Shown: positions 25,956 through 34,550 of the stretch, one piece after another
How the letters are laid out: every line of letters starts with the position of its first letter
Position numbering within the stretch: the first letter of the stretch is position 1
Assembly: GCA_001464385.1 (NCBI GenBank)
Contig: LNFB01000306.1
Location: 1-64,000 of the forward strand
Length of the DNA: 64,000 bases
Origin: Deltaproteobacteria bacterium Ga0077550
GTDB taxonomy: Bacteria; Myxococcota_A; Polyangia; Nannocystales; Nannocystaceae
Direction: 5' to 3'
The notes under the pieces: model-generated
The model's database searches: none
What the model was told of the DNA's origin: nothing
What the model saw: only the letters and a program-made list of their open reading frames with translations
Program-made: the position numbers and the translations under genes

Positions 25956-28577
25956 TCACTGCAGCGCCGCACCGAGCCGCGCCGCCCGGGTCTCGTCGCC
26001 CGCCAGCGTCGCCCGCCTCGCCGCGGCCGCGACGACGTCCCGCGCCCCCGCCGACAGGGGTCGATCCGCGGGCTGTCGCGCGAGCGCGGCCTCGATCGCG
26101 TCGGCGACCTCGAGCGCCTTGCGCCCGTCGGCGGGGACATCGCCGCGGTGCAGCGCGGCGCGTCCGAGCACCACCAGACCCTCGTCGACGCGGCCGAGAT
26201 CCGCGTACGCCCGCCCGAGCATGACCTCCGTGTTGGACAGCGACGCCGCGCCCGCCCCGGAGGCCTGCTTGAGGGCCAGCGCGCGCTCGAGGGCGACGCG
26301 ACCGTCCTCGGCGTGGCCGAGCTGCACATGGGCGTGCCCGAGGTTGTTGAGCGTGGTCGCGAGCCGCGGGTCGTCGGGCCCGTAGGCGCGCTCGCGAAAG
26401 CGCAGCACGTCTTCGTACGCCGGGATCGCCGCCGCGAAGTCGTCGGCCATGAGGCGCGCATCGGCGAGTGCCTGACGCAGGCCGTGGGTCTCCGGATGAT
26501 CGTCGCCGAAGAGGTCCTGCGTGATCGCCAGCGCTTCGGAGTAGCTGTCGGTGGCCGCGTCGACGTCACCGTGCATCAGCAGGTTGTTGCCGAGGTTGTG
26601 CAGCGCGTTGGGTAGGTTCGCGTCCCGACCCTCGGCCCGCCGCAGCAACGCCACCACCTCGCGCATGGTCGCGATCGCGCCGGCGCGATCGCCCTGGGCA
26701 CCCTGCGCGGCGGCGCGGACGTTGAGCAGCACCGCATGGTAGTGCGGATCGCCGATCCGCGCGGCAGCGGCCTCGGCCGCGGCGAGCAGCGCGTCGACCT
26801 CGTCGTAGTGCTCCAGCGCGACCACCCGCAGCCACGCGAGCTCGGTGCGGGCCTCGACCAGCACGCGATCGTGGCCGACGCTCTGGGCGAGCCACGCGGC
26901 GTCCCGCAGCAGGCGCTCGGCCAGCTCGAGGTCGCCCTCGCTCGACGCCGACTCGCCGTACGACAGCAGCGCCTCGGCCAGCAGCGGCGCGTCGTCCAGG
27001 TCGCGCGCCAGTGCCTCGACGTCGCGCGCGATCGAATACGCCGTCTCGCCGCGCCCGAGGTGGCGATACACCGTCGCCTCGGCGAGGCGGCCGCGCAGCT
27101 CGAGCACCTGCTCTGCGAGCCCTGGATCGCTCGGGAGGAACGACGGCGTCGGGGCCCCCTCGCCGCACCCCGTCGCCGAGGGGAGGGACATCACGGCCTC
27201 GCGCGCCTGTGCGAGGGCGGGTCCGCTCGAGCGGCCGACGACGCGCGCGAACGTGTCGAGGTGGCGGCGCCGATCGGCGAGACACGCGAGTCGAGCCGCG
27301 AGCGCGTCGCGATCGAGCTCGCCGGTCGCGTGGGCGTCGCAGGCGAGGCGCTGCGCAGCGTCGAGCTCGGCGTCGTCATTTGCGAGTCGATCCACCACGG
27401 CGCGTCCGTCGTCGTCGTCGCCGTACGCGACGAGGATCTGCTCGCGTGCGTCGCGGTCGACCGACGCGGCGGCCGCGAGCGCGGCGGGATCGCAGCCGAC
27501 CGCCGCGTCCGACGGCGCCCGCGGGGGCGGGAGGACGATCGCGACCCCGACGGCGACCGAGGCGATCGACGCCGCGATCACGGGGCCGACCCGGCCGCGG
27601 GCGCGACCCCGCTCGAGCACCGCGGCGATCGCCAGCATGCTGCCGAAGCGATCCTCGGGCCGGGGCGCGAGGGCCCGATCGAGCACCGCGAGCAGCCACG
27701 TCGGCGCGCGGTGGTTCCGCGGCCAGGGCACCCGCTCGTTGCGCAGCACCGCGGCGCCGATCTGCGCGGAGGACTCGCCCGGGTAGGGGCGCACGCCGAA
27801 CACCGCCTCGTGCAGCGCGACCGCCCACGCGAACTGATCGCTCGCGGCGTCGGCGACGAGGCCGAGGTGTTGCTCGGGGCTCATGTACGCCGGCGTCCCG
27901 AGGCGTTCGCCGGTCCGCGTGATCGAGGCCGACGCGGGATCCGATCGCTCGGCGTCGTCGCCCGTCGACTCGCTCGCGCGCGCCAACCCGAAGTCGAGCA
28001 CGCGGGCCCGACCGTCCCGGGCCACCATCACGTTCGCGGGCTTGAAGTCGCGGTGCACGATGCCCGCGGCGTGGGCTGCGGCCAGGCCCAGCGCCGCCTG
28101 ACGCATCACGTCGAGGATCGCCGGCAGCGATCGCGGCTCTGCGGCGAGCCAGCGGCGCAGATCGACGCCGTCGATCCGCTCCATCACGATGTACACGTCC
28201 TGCCCATCGACGCCGACGTCGAACACGCCGACCACGTTGGGGTGCGAGACGGCCGCGATCGCCTGGGCCTCGCGGAGCAGTCGGGCCCGCCGACGCAGAT
28301 CGACGCCGGTCGAGGGTGGCGCGAGCAGCAGCTTGATCGCGACGCTGCGGTCGAGCTCCTGATCGCGGGCCGCGAAGACCTCGCCCATCGCCCCGCGGCC
28401 GAGGGGCTCCTGCAGGGTGTAGCGCCCGACGGCGTCGCCGGGGCGTCGTGCGCCCGTCGGACGCGGTCCCTGCCGCGCACCGCGTCGTCCGGTCACCGTG
28501 AGCGTCGGGTCCGACGCGCTTCGGGCCGCAGCGTCGATGGGGATCGCGGCGCCGTTGGCGGTGTGGCTCTCGGGCAC
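25956..28577 (-). CDS. Ser/Thr protein kinase with C-terminal TPR domain
   Basis: An 873-residue membrane kinase. GTG 28577 gives VPESHTANGAAIPI, about 50 residues before the kinase fold. Motifs: P-loop LGRGAMGEVFAA, VAIKLLL (Lys), catalytic loop HRDFKPANV with Asp177, DFGLA and MSPEQ in the activation segment. A membrane helix (VIAASIASVAVGVAIVLP) follows near 345. The C-terminal 500 residues are TPR repeats (LHNLGNNLLMHGDVDAATDS, TTLNNLGHAHVQLGHAEDGR). This is the common myxobacterial architecture; the TPR part probably recruits partners or senses outside the membrane. The adjacent divergent AsmA-like gene shares the upstream gap. Confidence 0.93.
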   Translation of the reverse strand: MPESHTANGAAIPIDAAARSASDPTLTVTGRRGARQGPRPTGARRPGDAVGRYTLQEPLGRGAMGEVFAARDQELDRSVAIKLLLAPPSTGVDLRRRARLLREAQAIAAVSHPNVVGVFDVGVDGQDVYIVMERIDGVDLRRWLAAEPRSLPAILDVMRQAALGLAAAHAAGIVHRDFKPANVMVARDGRARVLDFGLARASESTGDDAERSDPASASITRTGERLGTPAYMSPEQHLGLVADAASDQFAWAVALHEAVFGVRPYPGESSAQIGAAVLRNERVPWPRNHRAPTWLLAVLDRALAPRPEDRFGSMLAIAAVLERGRARGRVGPVIAASIASVAVGVAIVLPPPRAPSDAAVGCDPAALAAAASVDRDAREQILVAYGDDDDGRAVVDRLANDDAELDAAQRLACDAHATGELDRDALAARLACLADRRRHLDTFARVVGRSSGPALAQAREAVMSLPSATGCGEGAPTPSFLPSDPGLAEQVLELRGRLAEATVYRHLGRGETAYSIARDVEALARDLDDAPLLAEALLSYGESASSEGDLELAERLLRDAAWLAQSVGHDRVLVEARTELAWLRVVALEHYDEVDALLAAAEAAAARIGDPHYHAVLLNVRAAAQGAQGDRAGAIATMREVVALLRRAEGRDANLPNALHNLGNNLLMHGDVDAATDSYSEALAITQDLFGDDHPETHGLRQALADARLMADDFAAAIPAYEDVLRFRERAYGPDDPRLATTLNNLGHAHVQLGHAEDGRVALERALALKQASGAGAASLSNTEVMLGRAYADLGRVDEGLVVLGRAALHRGDVPADGRKALEVADAIEAALARQPADRPLSAGARDVVAAAARRATLAGDETRAARLGAALQ

Positions 28578-28745
28578 GGCGTCGACGCAGCACGGAGCAT
28601 ACCGCGACGGCGCGGGCTCGGCACTGCGTCGGCGTGCCCGGACGCCACAGCGGGCGGCACCGCCCGGCGCGCGCCGTCGCTCGACGCCCACGGCGCGTGG
28701 AATCCCTGGCGTCGCGCTGGGCACGGCGTGTGCTCTTCGGCCCGC

Positions 28746-30593
28746 GTGCGCCCGTTTCGCGAGACCGTCCGTCGCCCGTGGTTCCGCCGCACCGCGCTCG
28801 CGGTCGCGCTGCCGCTGCCCCTGTTCCTGACCGCCGCGAACGTCATGCTGTGGACCGGCGCCGTCGAGGCGATCGTCACGCGGGACGACGGCTCGGTCAC
28901 GCTCACCCACGGCTTCGCCTGGGTGTTGTGGCCCACGCGCGTGCACCTCCACGACGCGCATCTCGAGCTCGACGGTGACGGCTACCAGCTCGACGTGCGG
29001 CTCGAGGACGCGGTGGTCGACATCCGGCTCTTGTCGCTGTTCGAGCGCCGCGCCGAGCTGCAGTCGATCGACGCCAACGGCGTGCGCGCGCAGTACCGAC
29101 GCAAGCTCGAGGCCGAGGACGCGGACCACCCCGCCGTGGCGGCGTACCCCCCGATCGACGGCGAACCGAGGCCGCCCCGACCGCGCACGCCCGAGCCGCC
29201 CGCGGGCGAGGCGTGGACGGTGGACCTCGACGACGTGCGCGCGCAGGTCGACGCGCTGTGGATCGACGAGTTCGCGTTCGAGCCCGGCGGTCTCGTGCAC
29301 GGTGGTCTGCACTGGACCGACGGCGGCGCGTTCTCGGTGCCGCCCACCACCGTCCGACCGGCAGAGGCGACCCTGTGGCTCGGCCCGCACGCGGCGGTGC
29401 GGTCGCTCGTCGGCGACGGCACGCTGAGCATCGCGTCGGTCGATCTCGGCGCCGCGGAGCCGGGGGCGCTGACCGCCGCGCGCGGCGAGGGTGTACTCGC
29501 GGATCCCCGCGGCCTCGCGACGTGGTGGCCACAGCTCGCAGACATCGTCGCCGGCGAGCCCGGCCCGATCGCGCTCGATGTCGCGGCCGAGGACGGAGTG
29601 CTCGTGCCCGGGAGTCGCGCGCACCACCACACCGCGCGCGCCGATCTCGGCCCGGCGACGTCGATGCTGCGCGGCGAGGCGGACCTGGTGCTCGCGATCG
29701 AGGCCGACGGACGACCCAGCGCGACCGTCACGCTCACGCAGGCGCGCCTCGTCGGCGGCGACGTTACGATGGCGACGACCGCGGCGATCCGTGGCTTCCT
29801 GTTCGTCACGCATGGCGACCTCACACGGCCATGGGCCCTCGACCGCGTGCACGCCGAGACCGACGCCGTGATCGCCGAGGACCTGCGGAGGTTCTCGCGC
29901 CTCGCACCCCCCGAGTCCTGGTCGTTCACGCGGGGCAGCGCAGAGGGCCACGCGCGGCTCGACATCGCCGCGGACGAGATCCCGATCCTCCATGTCGACG
30001 CGGCGCTCGACGAGGCCGTCTTCACCGTCGGCTCGGTGCACGTCGGCGCGACCCTGCAGACCCGCGGTCGCGTCCGCTACGAGTCGGGCGAGCTCGTCGC
30101 GGACGGGCTGACGGCCCGCACCGACGCGCTGTCGCTGCGGACCGACCGCGGCAAGAGCGACGGCACCTGGGTGCGCGTGCGCGACACCACGTTGCGCTAC
30201 GCCGAGGGCGAGCTGCGCGTGGACAGCCACGCGACGATCGAGGACGCGCGCCCGGCCATCGTGCACCTGACGCGCCTGGATCCCATCATCGACGCCGTGC
30301 CGGATCTCCGCCGCATCCAGCCGATCGCGGTGCACGCCAAGATGCGGGTGCGCGACGAGTCGCTCGAGCTCGAGATCGTCGACGCCGAGCAGCTGGGGTT
30401 GCACGTCGCCACCCTGTGGAACATGCGCGGCGATGACTGGCGCCTCGCGGTGCTGGCCTCCGGGCTGACCGCGTTCGGCTACACGATGGCAGCCGAGCAG
30501 AAGCTCGGTCGACCGTTCGTGCTCGTCGGCGAGTCCTGGTACGCCGAGCAGTGCCGCTGGGTGCGGGCGCTCGGCGTGCGCAGGCAGGGCTGA
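28746..30593 (+). CDS. AsmA-like membrane-anchored protein
   Basis: A 615-residue protein. GTG 28746 (VRPFRETVRRPWFRR) precedes one membrane helix (TALAVALPLPLFLTAANVML). The rest is long, repetitive beta-strand sequence with alternating polar and hydrophobic residues and no Cys-rich module (LTHGFAWVLWPTRVHLHDAH, LDVRLEDAVVDIRLLSLFER). This is the look of AsmA/YhdP-type envelope proteins, thought to bridge the membranes in lipid transport. Family assignment is moderate. The gene ends 13 bases before the end of the convergent sigma-factor gene. Confidence 0.6.
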   Translation: MRPFRETVRRPWFRRTALAVALPLPLFLTAANVMLWTGAVEAIVTRDDGSVTLTHGFAWVLWPTRVHLHDAHLELDGDGYQLDVRLEDAVVDIRLLSLFERRAELQSIDANGVRAQYRRKLEAEDADHPAVAAYPPIDGEPRPPRPRTPEPPAGEAWTVDLDDVRAQVDALWIDEFAFEPGGLVHGGLHWTDGGAFSVPPTTVRPAEATLWLGPHAAVRSLVGDGTLSIASVDLGAAEPGALTAARGEGVLADPRGLATWWPQLADIVAGEPGPIALDVAAEDGVLVPGSRAHHHTARADLGPATSMLRGEADLVLAIEADGRPSATVTLTQARLVGGDVTMATTAAIRGFLFVTHGDLTRPWALDRVHAETDAVIAEDLRRFSRLAPPESWSFTRGSAEGHARLDIAADEIPILHVDAALDEAVFTVGSVHVGATLQTRGRVRYESGELVADGLTARTDALSLRTDRGKSDGTWVRVRDTTLRYAEGELRVDSHATIEDARPAIVHLTRLDPIIDAVPDLRRIQPIAVHAKMRVRDESLELEIVDAEQLGLHVATLWNMRGDDWRLAVLASGLTAFGYTMAAEQKLGRPFVLVGESWYAEQCRWVRALGVRRQG

Positions 30594-30606
30594 TGCGCGC
30601 CCGCGA

Positions 30607-31803
30607 TCATGCGTACGCGGTGGCGCCGACCGGACTCGAGACCACGGCGACGCGGAGCTTGTCGAGCGCCCGGTTCTGCAGCTGACGGATGCGCTCGCGC
30701 GACAGCGCGTAGCGCTTGCCGAGCATGCCGAGCGTCATCACTTCGGCGCCGCGCAGCCCGAAGCGCTGCTCGATGATGTCGCGCTCCATCGGGTCGAGGA
30801 CGTCGAAGACCTCGCTGGTGACCGCGAGGTTGCGGCGATCGTCGATGGCGGCCTCGCGCTCCGACATGCCGTCGCACACGAGCGCTGGCCCGAGGGCGCC
30901 GTCCTCGCGACCGGGCTCGTCGAGGCCGATGATGCGGGTGTCCATCGCCTCGCGGGCGTCGACGAGCTTGTCGACCGAGACATCGATCGCGGCCGCGACC
31001 TCGTCGAGCTCGGGCTCGCGGCCGAGCTCGGCGCGCAGGGTCTGCTCGGCGCGCCGGGCCTGGCCGACGATCGCGTGCAGGTGGACGGGGATCCGGACGC
31101 TCCGGCCGCGGTTCACCAGCGCGCGGGTGATCGCGAAGCGGATCCACCACGCGGCGTAGGTCGAGAACCGGCAGCCGCGCTCGGGATCGAAGCGACCGAC
31201 CGCCATCAGCAGGCCGAGGTTGCCCTCCTGCACGCGGTCGGCGAGCGACATGCGACCGTCCGCGTGCCGGGACGCCATGCGGACGACCAGGCGCAGGTTG
31301 CTGCACGCGAAGCGGTTGCGGGCGCGGCGGAGCTTCGCCCCGATCTCGAGTGCGGGCACGGGCTGACCGACGAGCTCGGGTGCCGCGGTGATCACCGCCT
31401 CGAGCCGATCGGCGAGCACCCCGTCGAGATCGAGGGCGTCGACCGCCAGCGCCGCTTCTTCGCCGCCGCTGCGAGCGGCGCCGTCGCTGCGAGCGGCGCC
31501 GTCGCTGCGTGAGGAGCTCGCGGACGTCCACCGCTCGCGCAGCAATGTGACCGCCTCGAGCGGCCGCGCCGCGTCGGCCTCGGGCGAGAGGATCCACGCC
31601 CGCACGATCTCGTGGGTCGGCGCATCGAGCAGCGCACGCCACCGATCGCGGCGGAGCTCCACGATCGCGCAGAGCTGCGCCCGTTCGGCGTCGGCGGTGA
31701 GCAGATCGTAGCCACCGGTCGCCTCGAGGTACATGTCGAAGGTGGAGCGCGGCTCCCGTCGGCGCGCGTGCTCGGGGGTTCGTCGTGGTGCGATGGAAGC
31801 CAT
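30607..31803 (-). CDS. Sigma-70 family factor (group 2/3, RpoD/RpoH-like)
   Basis: A 398-residue sigma factor. ATG 31803 has GAGGA eight bases upstream. Region 2 is strong (NLRLVVRMASRHADGRMSLA, DRVQEGNLGLLMAVGRFDPE, FSTYAAWWIRFAITRALVNR), region 3 follows (IPVHLHAIVGQARRAEQTLR) and region 4 is complete (MERDIIEQRFGLRGAEVMTL, YALSRERIRQLQNRALDKLR). Such factors control stress or stationary-phase programmes. A 15-base tandem repeat near 31467-31508 encodes SDGAAR twice in a non-conserved linker. Genes for two envelope proteins precede it on the same strand. Confidence 0.92.
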   Translation of the reverse strand: MASIAPRRTPEHARRREPRSTFDMYLEATGGYDLLTADAERAQLCAIVELRRDRWRALLDAPTHEIVRAWILSPEADAARPLEAVTLLRERWTSASSSRSDGAARSDGAARSGGEEAALAVDALDLDGVLADRLEAVITAAPELVGQPVPALEIGAKLRRARNRFACSNLRLVVRMASRHADGRMSLADRVQEGNLGLLMAVGRFDPERGCRFSTYAAWWIRFAITRALVNRGRSVRIPVHLHAIVGQARRAEQTLRAELGREPELDEVAAAIDVSVDKLVDAREAMDTRIIGLDEPGREDGALGPALVCDGMSEREAAIDDRRNLAVTSEVFDVLDPMERDIIEQRFGLRGAEVMTLGMLGKRYALSRERIRQLQNRALDKLRVAVVSSPVGATAYA

Positions 31804-31868
31804 GTCGTTGTCCTCTGCAACCGTCTCGCGGTCGCCCGTGGGGGATCGTCGGGGTTGCGCGTGACCGG

Positions 31869-32222
31869 TCAGGACGCCTGACTCCACGCGCGGCGATCGT
31901 CGATGCGCAGCGCGTTGTCGCAGGCGCGGACCTGCGGCATCGACCACGCCAGATCCTCGACCAGCAGCGCGGTGACCGGATCGTCGACCGCGCCGAGCAG
32001 ACGTACGCGGCCACCCGCGACCTCGATCTCGAACGTCGAGGCGTCGAAGTCGTGCTCCGCGAGCAGCTCCAGCATCCGCGCGCGCACGTCCTCGTCGCCG
32101 TCGAGCATTCGCTCGAGCTCGGCGATCTCGACGGGGTGGAGCAGATCCGCGATGCACACGGAGGTCGCCGCGGGGGCCGGGGCGCTGCTACGGCATCGGG
32201 CGCGGGTCGTGCGTCTGGCCAT
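31869..32222 (-). CDS. BON-domain protein
   Basis: A 117-residue protein. Residues 1-25 are basic (MARRTTRARCRSS). The BON fold lies in the C-terminal 70 residues: FEIEVAGGRVRLLGAVDDPV, TALLVEDLAWSMPQVRACDN. BON domains bind phospholipid or act in osmotic protection at the envelope. There is no clear signal peptide. It is 65 bases upstream of the sigma-factor gene in the direction of transcription and may be co-transcribed. Confidence 0.75.
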   Translation of the reverse strand: MARRTTRARCRSSAPAPAATSVCIADLLHPVEIAELERMLDGDEDVRARMLELLAEHDFDASTFEIEVAGGRVRLLGAVDDPVTALLVEDLAWSMPQVRACDNALRIDDRRAWSQAS

Positions 32223-32366
32223 GGCAGCCCGATGAGCAACCGGCGTGCCGGGCGTAGGCCCGCGAGATCCTGCGGATCGGTCCGTGCCCGAGGCGTGCGC
32301 CACCGCCCGTCGGGCGGGCGCGCGCGGGCGGGGGTGCGTCACGTCCGCGGCCGATGCACCAAACGC

Positions 32367-32404
32367 GACGGCCCCCGACCGCACGAGGGCGACCGGGGGC
32401 CGTC
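32367..32404 (-). terminator. Terminator hairpin after the coiled-coil lipoprotein gene
   Basis: An 11-base perfect stem, GACGGCCCCCG paired with CGGGGGCCGTC, with a 16-base loop. It begins 20 bases past the stop of the gene at 32425-33042. No U-tract follows. The stem is GC-only apart from two pairs. Confidence 0.6.
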
Positions 32405-32424
32405 GGCGTCGCGCCGTCTCGCGC

Positions 32425-33042
32425 TCACATCTTCGCTGCGGCGAGCTCCACGTACGCCTCGCTCAGCTCGCGCTGGGCCTCGTTGATGTTGGTGCCCACG
32501 CCCACGCGGCCGTCGTCGAAGATCTTGCCCTTCTTCGCGCGCAGCTCGTTGAGGTCCTTGGTGGCCTCGTCGAGGGCCTTGCTCGCCTCGGCGACCGCGT
32601 CGGAGAGGTCCTTGGTGGCGCCGCTCGCCGTCGAACGCTTGCGCGCCGCGTCGAGGTCGTTCTTCAGCGTGGTGATCGCGGCGTCGGCCCGGCTGGCGAA
32701 CGCGGCCTCGGTCTCGTCCTTCAGGATCTCGAACCGGGCGTAGCGATCGGAGGCGTTCGCCTTCGCCGCGTCCTTGTCGGCCTCGGCGACCTCCTTGGCG
32801 CCCTCGACCACCTGATCGGCGATCTCCTTCTGGGCCTCGCCGACCTTCTCGCCGTACTTGACCTGGGCGTCCTTCAGATCCTCCTTGGCCTCGGTGATGT
32901 CCTTCTTGGCGTCCTTGCCGGCGTCGGCGACCTCCTTCTTGGCCTCGGTGCGCTCGTTGGCCTGCTTCTCGGACGGGCTGTCGCAGCCGATCGCCAGGGT
33001 GAAGAGAAGGGAAGCGGTGATCGGGGAGATGGCGCGGATCAT
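32425..33042 (-). CDS. Coiled-coil lipoprotein
   Basis: A 205-residue lipoprotein (MIRAISPITASLLFTLAIGC). Residues 22-200 are almost entirely charged helix, with heptad-like Lys/Glu/Ala/Asp repeats: KEVADAGKDAKKDITEAKED, LKDAQVKYGEKVGEAQKEIA. This resembles LEA-like or YtxH-type stress proteins. A terminator follows. It is probably tethered to the outer or inner membrane and acts in envelope stress. Confidence 0.82.
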   Translation of the reverse strand: MIRAISPITASLLFTLAIGCDSPSEKQANERTEAKKEVADAGKDAKKDITEAKEDLKDAQVKYGEKVGEAQKEIADQVVEGAKEVAEADKDAAKANASDRYARFEILKDETEAAFASRADAAITTLKNDLDAARKRSTASGATKDLSDAVAEASKALDEATKDLNELRAKKGKIFDDGRVGVGTNINEAQRELSEAYVELAAAKM

Positions 33043-33201
33043 GGTGGTCGTCCTCTGCCCGTCGCGCGTGGCGACTCGGGCGTCGACAACGTGGCACGCG
33101 GAGTGACGCCGGCAACGAGCGCGTGCGCGGTTCGGCGTGTGGGAAGCGCGACGCGCAGGCGCACGTGCGGGGCTGCCACGCCGTGCGCACGGGCGCGGCC
33201 G

Positions 33202-33699
33202 CTACGTCGACGGCGCGGCAGCAGGTGCCTTCGTGTCCGCCGCCTCCTCGCCCTTCCTCACGCCGACGTCGAGCCGCCGCAGCACGCCGAGCACGAGGAG
33301 CAGCAGCGCGGTGCCGCTGACCGCGATGACGTAGGCGTGGACCCCCGCCGCCGTCGCGATCGTCGCCGTCGCGAGCAGGGACCCCGCGGTGGTCAGACCA
33401 TGGACGCCCGAGCCGTCCCGCGACGCGAAGATCGTGCCCGCGCCGAGGAACGAGACCCCCGTGACCACCGCCTCGAGCACGCGCGTCGGATCGGTGGCGA
33501 ACCCCTCGCGCGGCGCCGTGTGGGCCATCGCCTCGGCCAGCACGGTGATGAGCGACGCCGCCAGGGCAACGGTCATGTGCGTGCGCAGGCCCGCCGGGCG
33601 CGCCGCCTTCTCGCGCTCCCAACCAATGCACGCCGCCAGGCCCATCGCCAACGCGATGCGGCCCACGGCCGAGAGCTGCAGCAACCACTCGTCGATCAT
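33202..33699 (-). CDS. MgtC/SapB-family membrane protein
   Basis: A 165-residue protein with four membrane segments. ATG 33699 is used (MIDEWLLQLSAVGRIALAMG). The family signature is present: ACIGWEREKAARPAGLRTHM, GVSFLGAGTIFASRDGSGVH and GLTTAGSLLATATIATAAGV. MgtC relatives support growth in low magnesium and modulate ATP synthase or acid stress. It is 159 bases upstream of the coiled-coil lipoprotein gene. Confidence 0.9.
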   Translation of the reverse strand: MIDEWLLQLSAVGRIALAMGLAACIGWEREKAARPAGLRTHMTVALAASLITVLAEAMAHTAPREGFATDPTRVLEAVVTGVSFLGAGTIFASRDGSGVHGLTTAGSLLATATIATAAGVHAYVIAVSGTALLLLVLGVLRRLDVGVRKGEEAADTKAPAAAPST

Positions 33700-33779
33700 G
33701 CGCACGATGTGCCACGCTTCCGCGGGTCGGCAAGGGGCCGCGGCTTGACCGAGCGGGATGGCGTCGCACACTGCCGGCC

Positions 33780-34073
33780 ATGACGACGACCTCCGGCGAC
33801 GACAACGATTCCACGCTCCTCGGCCTGCGCCAGCTCGCCGACCAGATCCGCGTCCGCATCCACCTGGCGGGGCTCGAGGCCAAGGACGCGTGGGCGAAGG
33901 CCGAGCACAAGCTCCACGAGCTCGAGGAGAAGGCAAAGCAGGCCACCGGCCGGGCCAAGGAGCAGCTCGGCGAGCTGGGCAGCACGCTCGAGCGCGAGCT
34001 GCGTGAGCTCGTCGGGCGACTGCCGAAGGACGACGCGAAGAAGGACGCCACCCCCGGCGACGCGGCGCACTGA
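33780..34073 (+). CDS. Small charged coiled-coil protein
   Basis: A 97-residue cytoplasmic protein. Central residues form a continuous helix with heptads (AWAKAEHKLHELEEKAKQAT, GRAKEQLGELGSTLERELRE). Its ends are disordered and acidic or basic. Not assigned to a family. It resembles short stress-associated helical proteins and sits among other envelope-stress genes. It is divergent from mgtC across 80 bases. Confidence 0.65.
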   Translation: MTTTSGDDNDSTLLGLRQLADQIRVRIHLAGLEAKDAWAKAEHKLHELEEKAKQATGRAKEQLGELGSTLERELRELVGRLPKDDAKKDATPGDAAH

Positions 34074-34088
34074 CGCTGCAGCAGCGGC

Positions 34089-34470
34089 GTGTCGCGGGTG
34101 CACGAATGGGGCGCCCCGTCGCGTCGCCGAACGCCCGATCGCGAGTGCGAGCTCGTGCTGCTGAGTGACGACGAGCTCTCGAACGCGAACGTCGACGTGG
34201 TCAACCGCAGCGACATCCTCGAGTTCGTCGACGGTGCCACCATCCACCCCGCGTACTTCGAGCGCCCGTATTACCTCGAACCGGCGAGCGACCCGGGCCC
34301 GGCCGGGCGCGCCGGTCGCCGTACCCCTGGGTTGGCACGAGCTGGTCGGCTCGACCCAGCCCCCTCGCTTCGATCTCGCCACCGTCGTCGAGCGCGTCTC
34401 GTCGCTGCCGGATCCGTGGGAGGGTTACGAGGGCACGCGGCAGCAATTGATCCGACCGAGTCGAGGTTGA
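34089..34470 (+). pseudogene. Relic of an NHEJ locus: Ku fragment joined to LigD polymerase-domain end
   Basis: Two broken pieces in different frames. From about 34143 to 34289 the sequence reads ELVLLSDDELSNANVDVV, then ILEFVDGATIHPAYFERPYY, which is the middle of bacterial Ku (the usual text is VLTDEDL then IEEFV..EIDP.YFDRPYYL). From about 34297 to 34470, in the +1 frame, it reads GAPVAVPLGWHELVG, FDLATVVERVSSLPDPWEGY, then RQQL, the last part of the LigD primase-polymerase domain. Both fragments lack their domains' other halves and no start or full gene remains. Known biology: Ku and LigD form the bacterial end-joining pair and are often adjacent, so one deletion joining them is likely. 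Confidence 0.75.
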
Positions 34471-34550
34471 TCGCACCCCCGCGGAGGTGTGCGCTCCTGA
34501 CACGGTTCGATTCGATTGCGGCCGAGCCGGCGTAGCGGGCAAAAAGGGGC

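Noticed and set aside
26736-28745. Long plus-strand frame opposite the Ser/Thr kinase that runs into the AsmA-like gene
   Set aside because: The part before 28746 is shadow sequence; the real gene starts at GTG 28746 at the membrane helix.
31467-31508. 15-base tandem repeat in the sigma-factor gene as a phase-variation site
   Set aside because: It is in frame and lies in a non-conserved linker, so changes in copy number would not switch the gene off.
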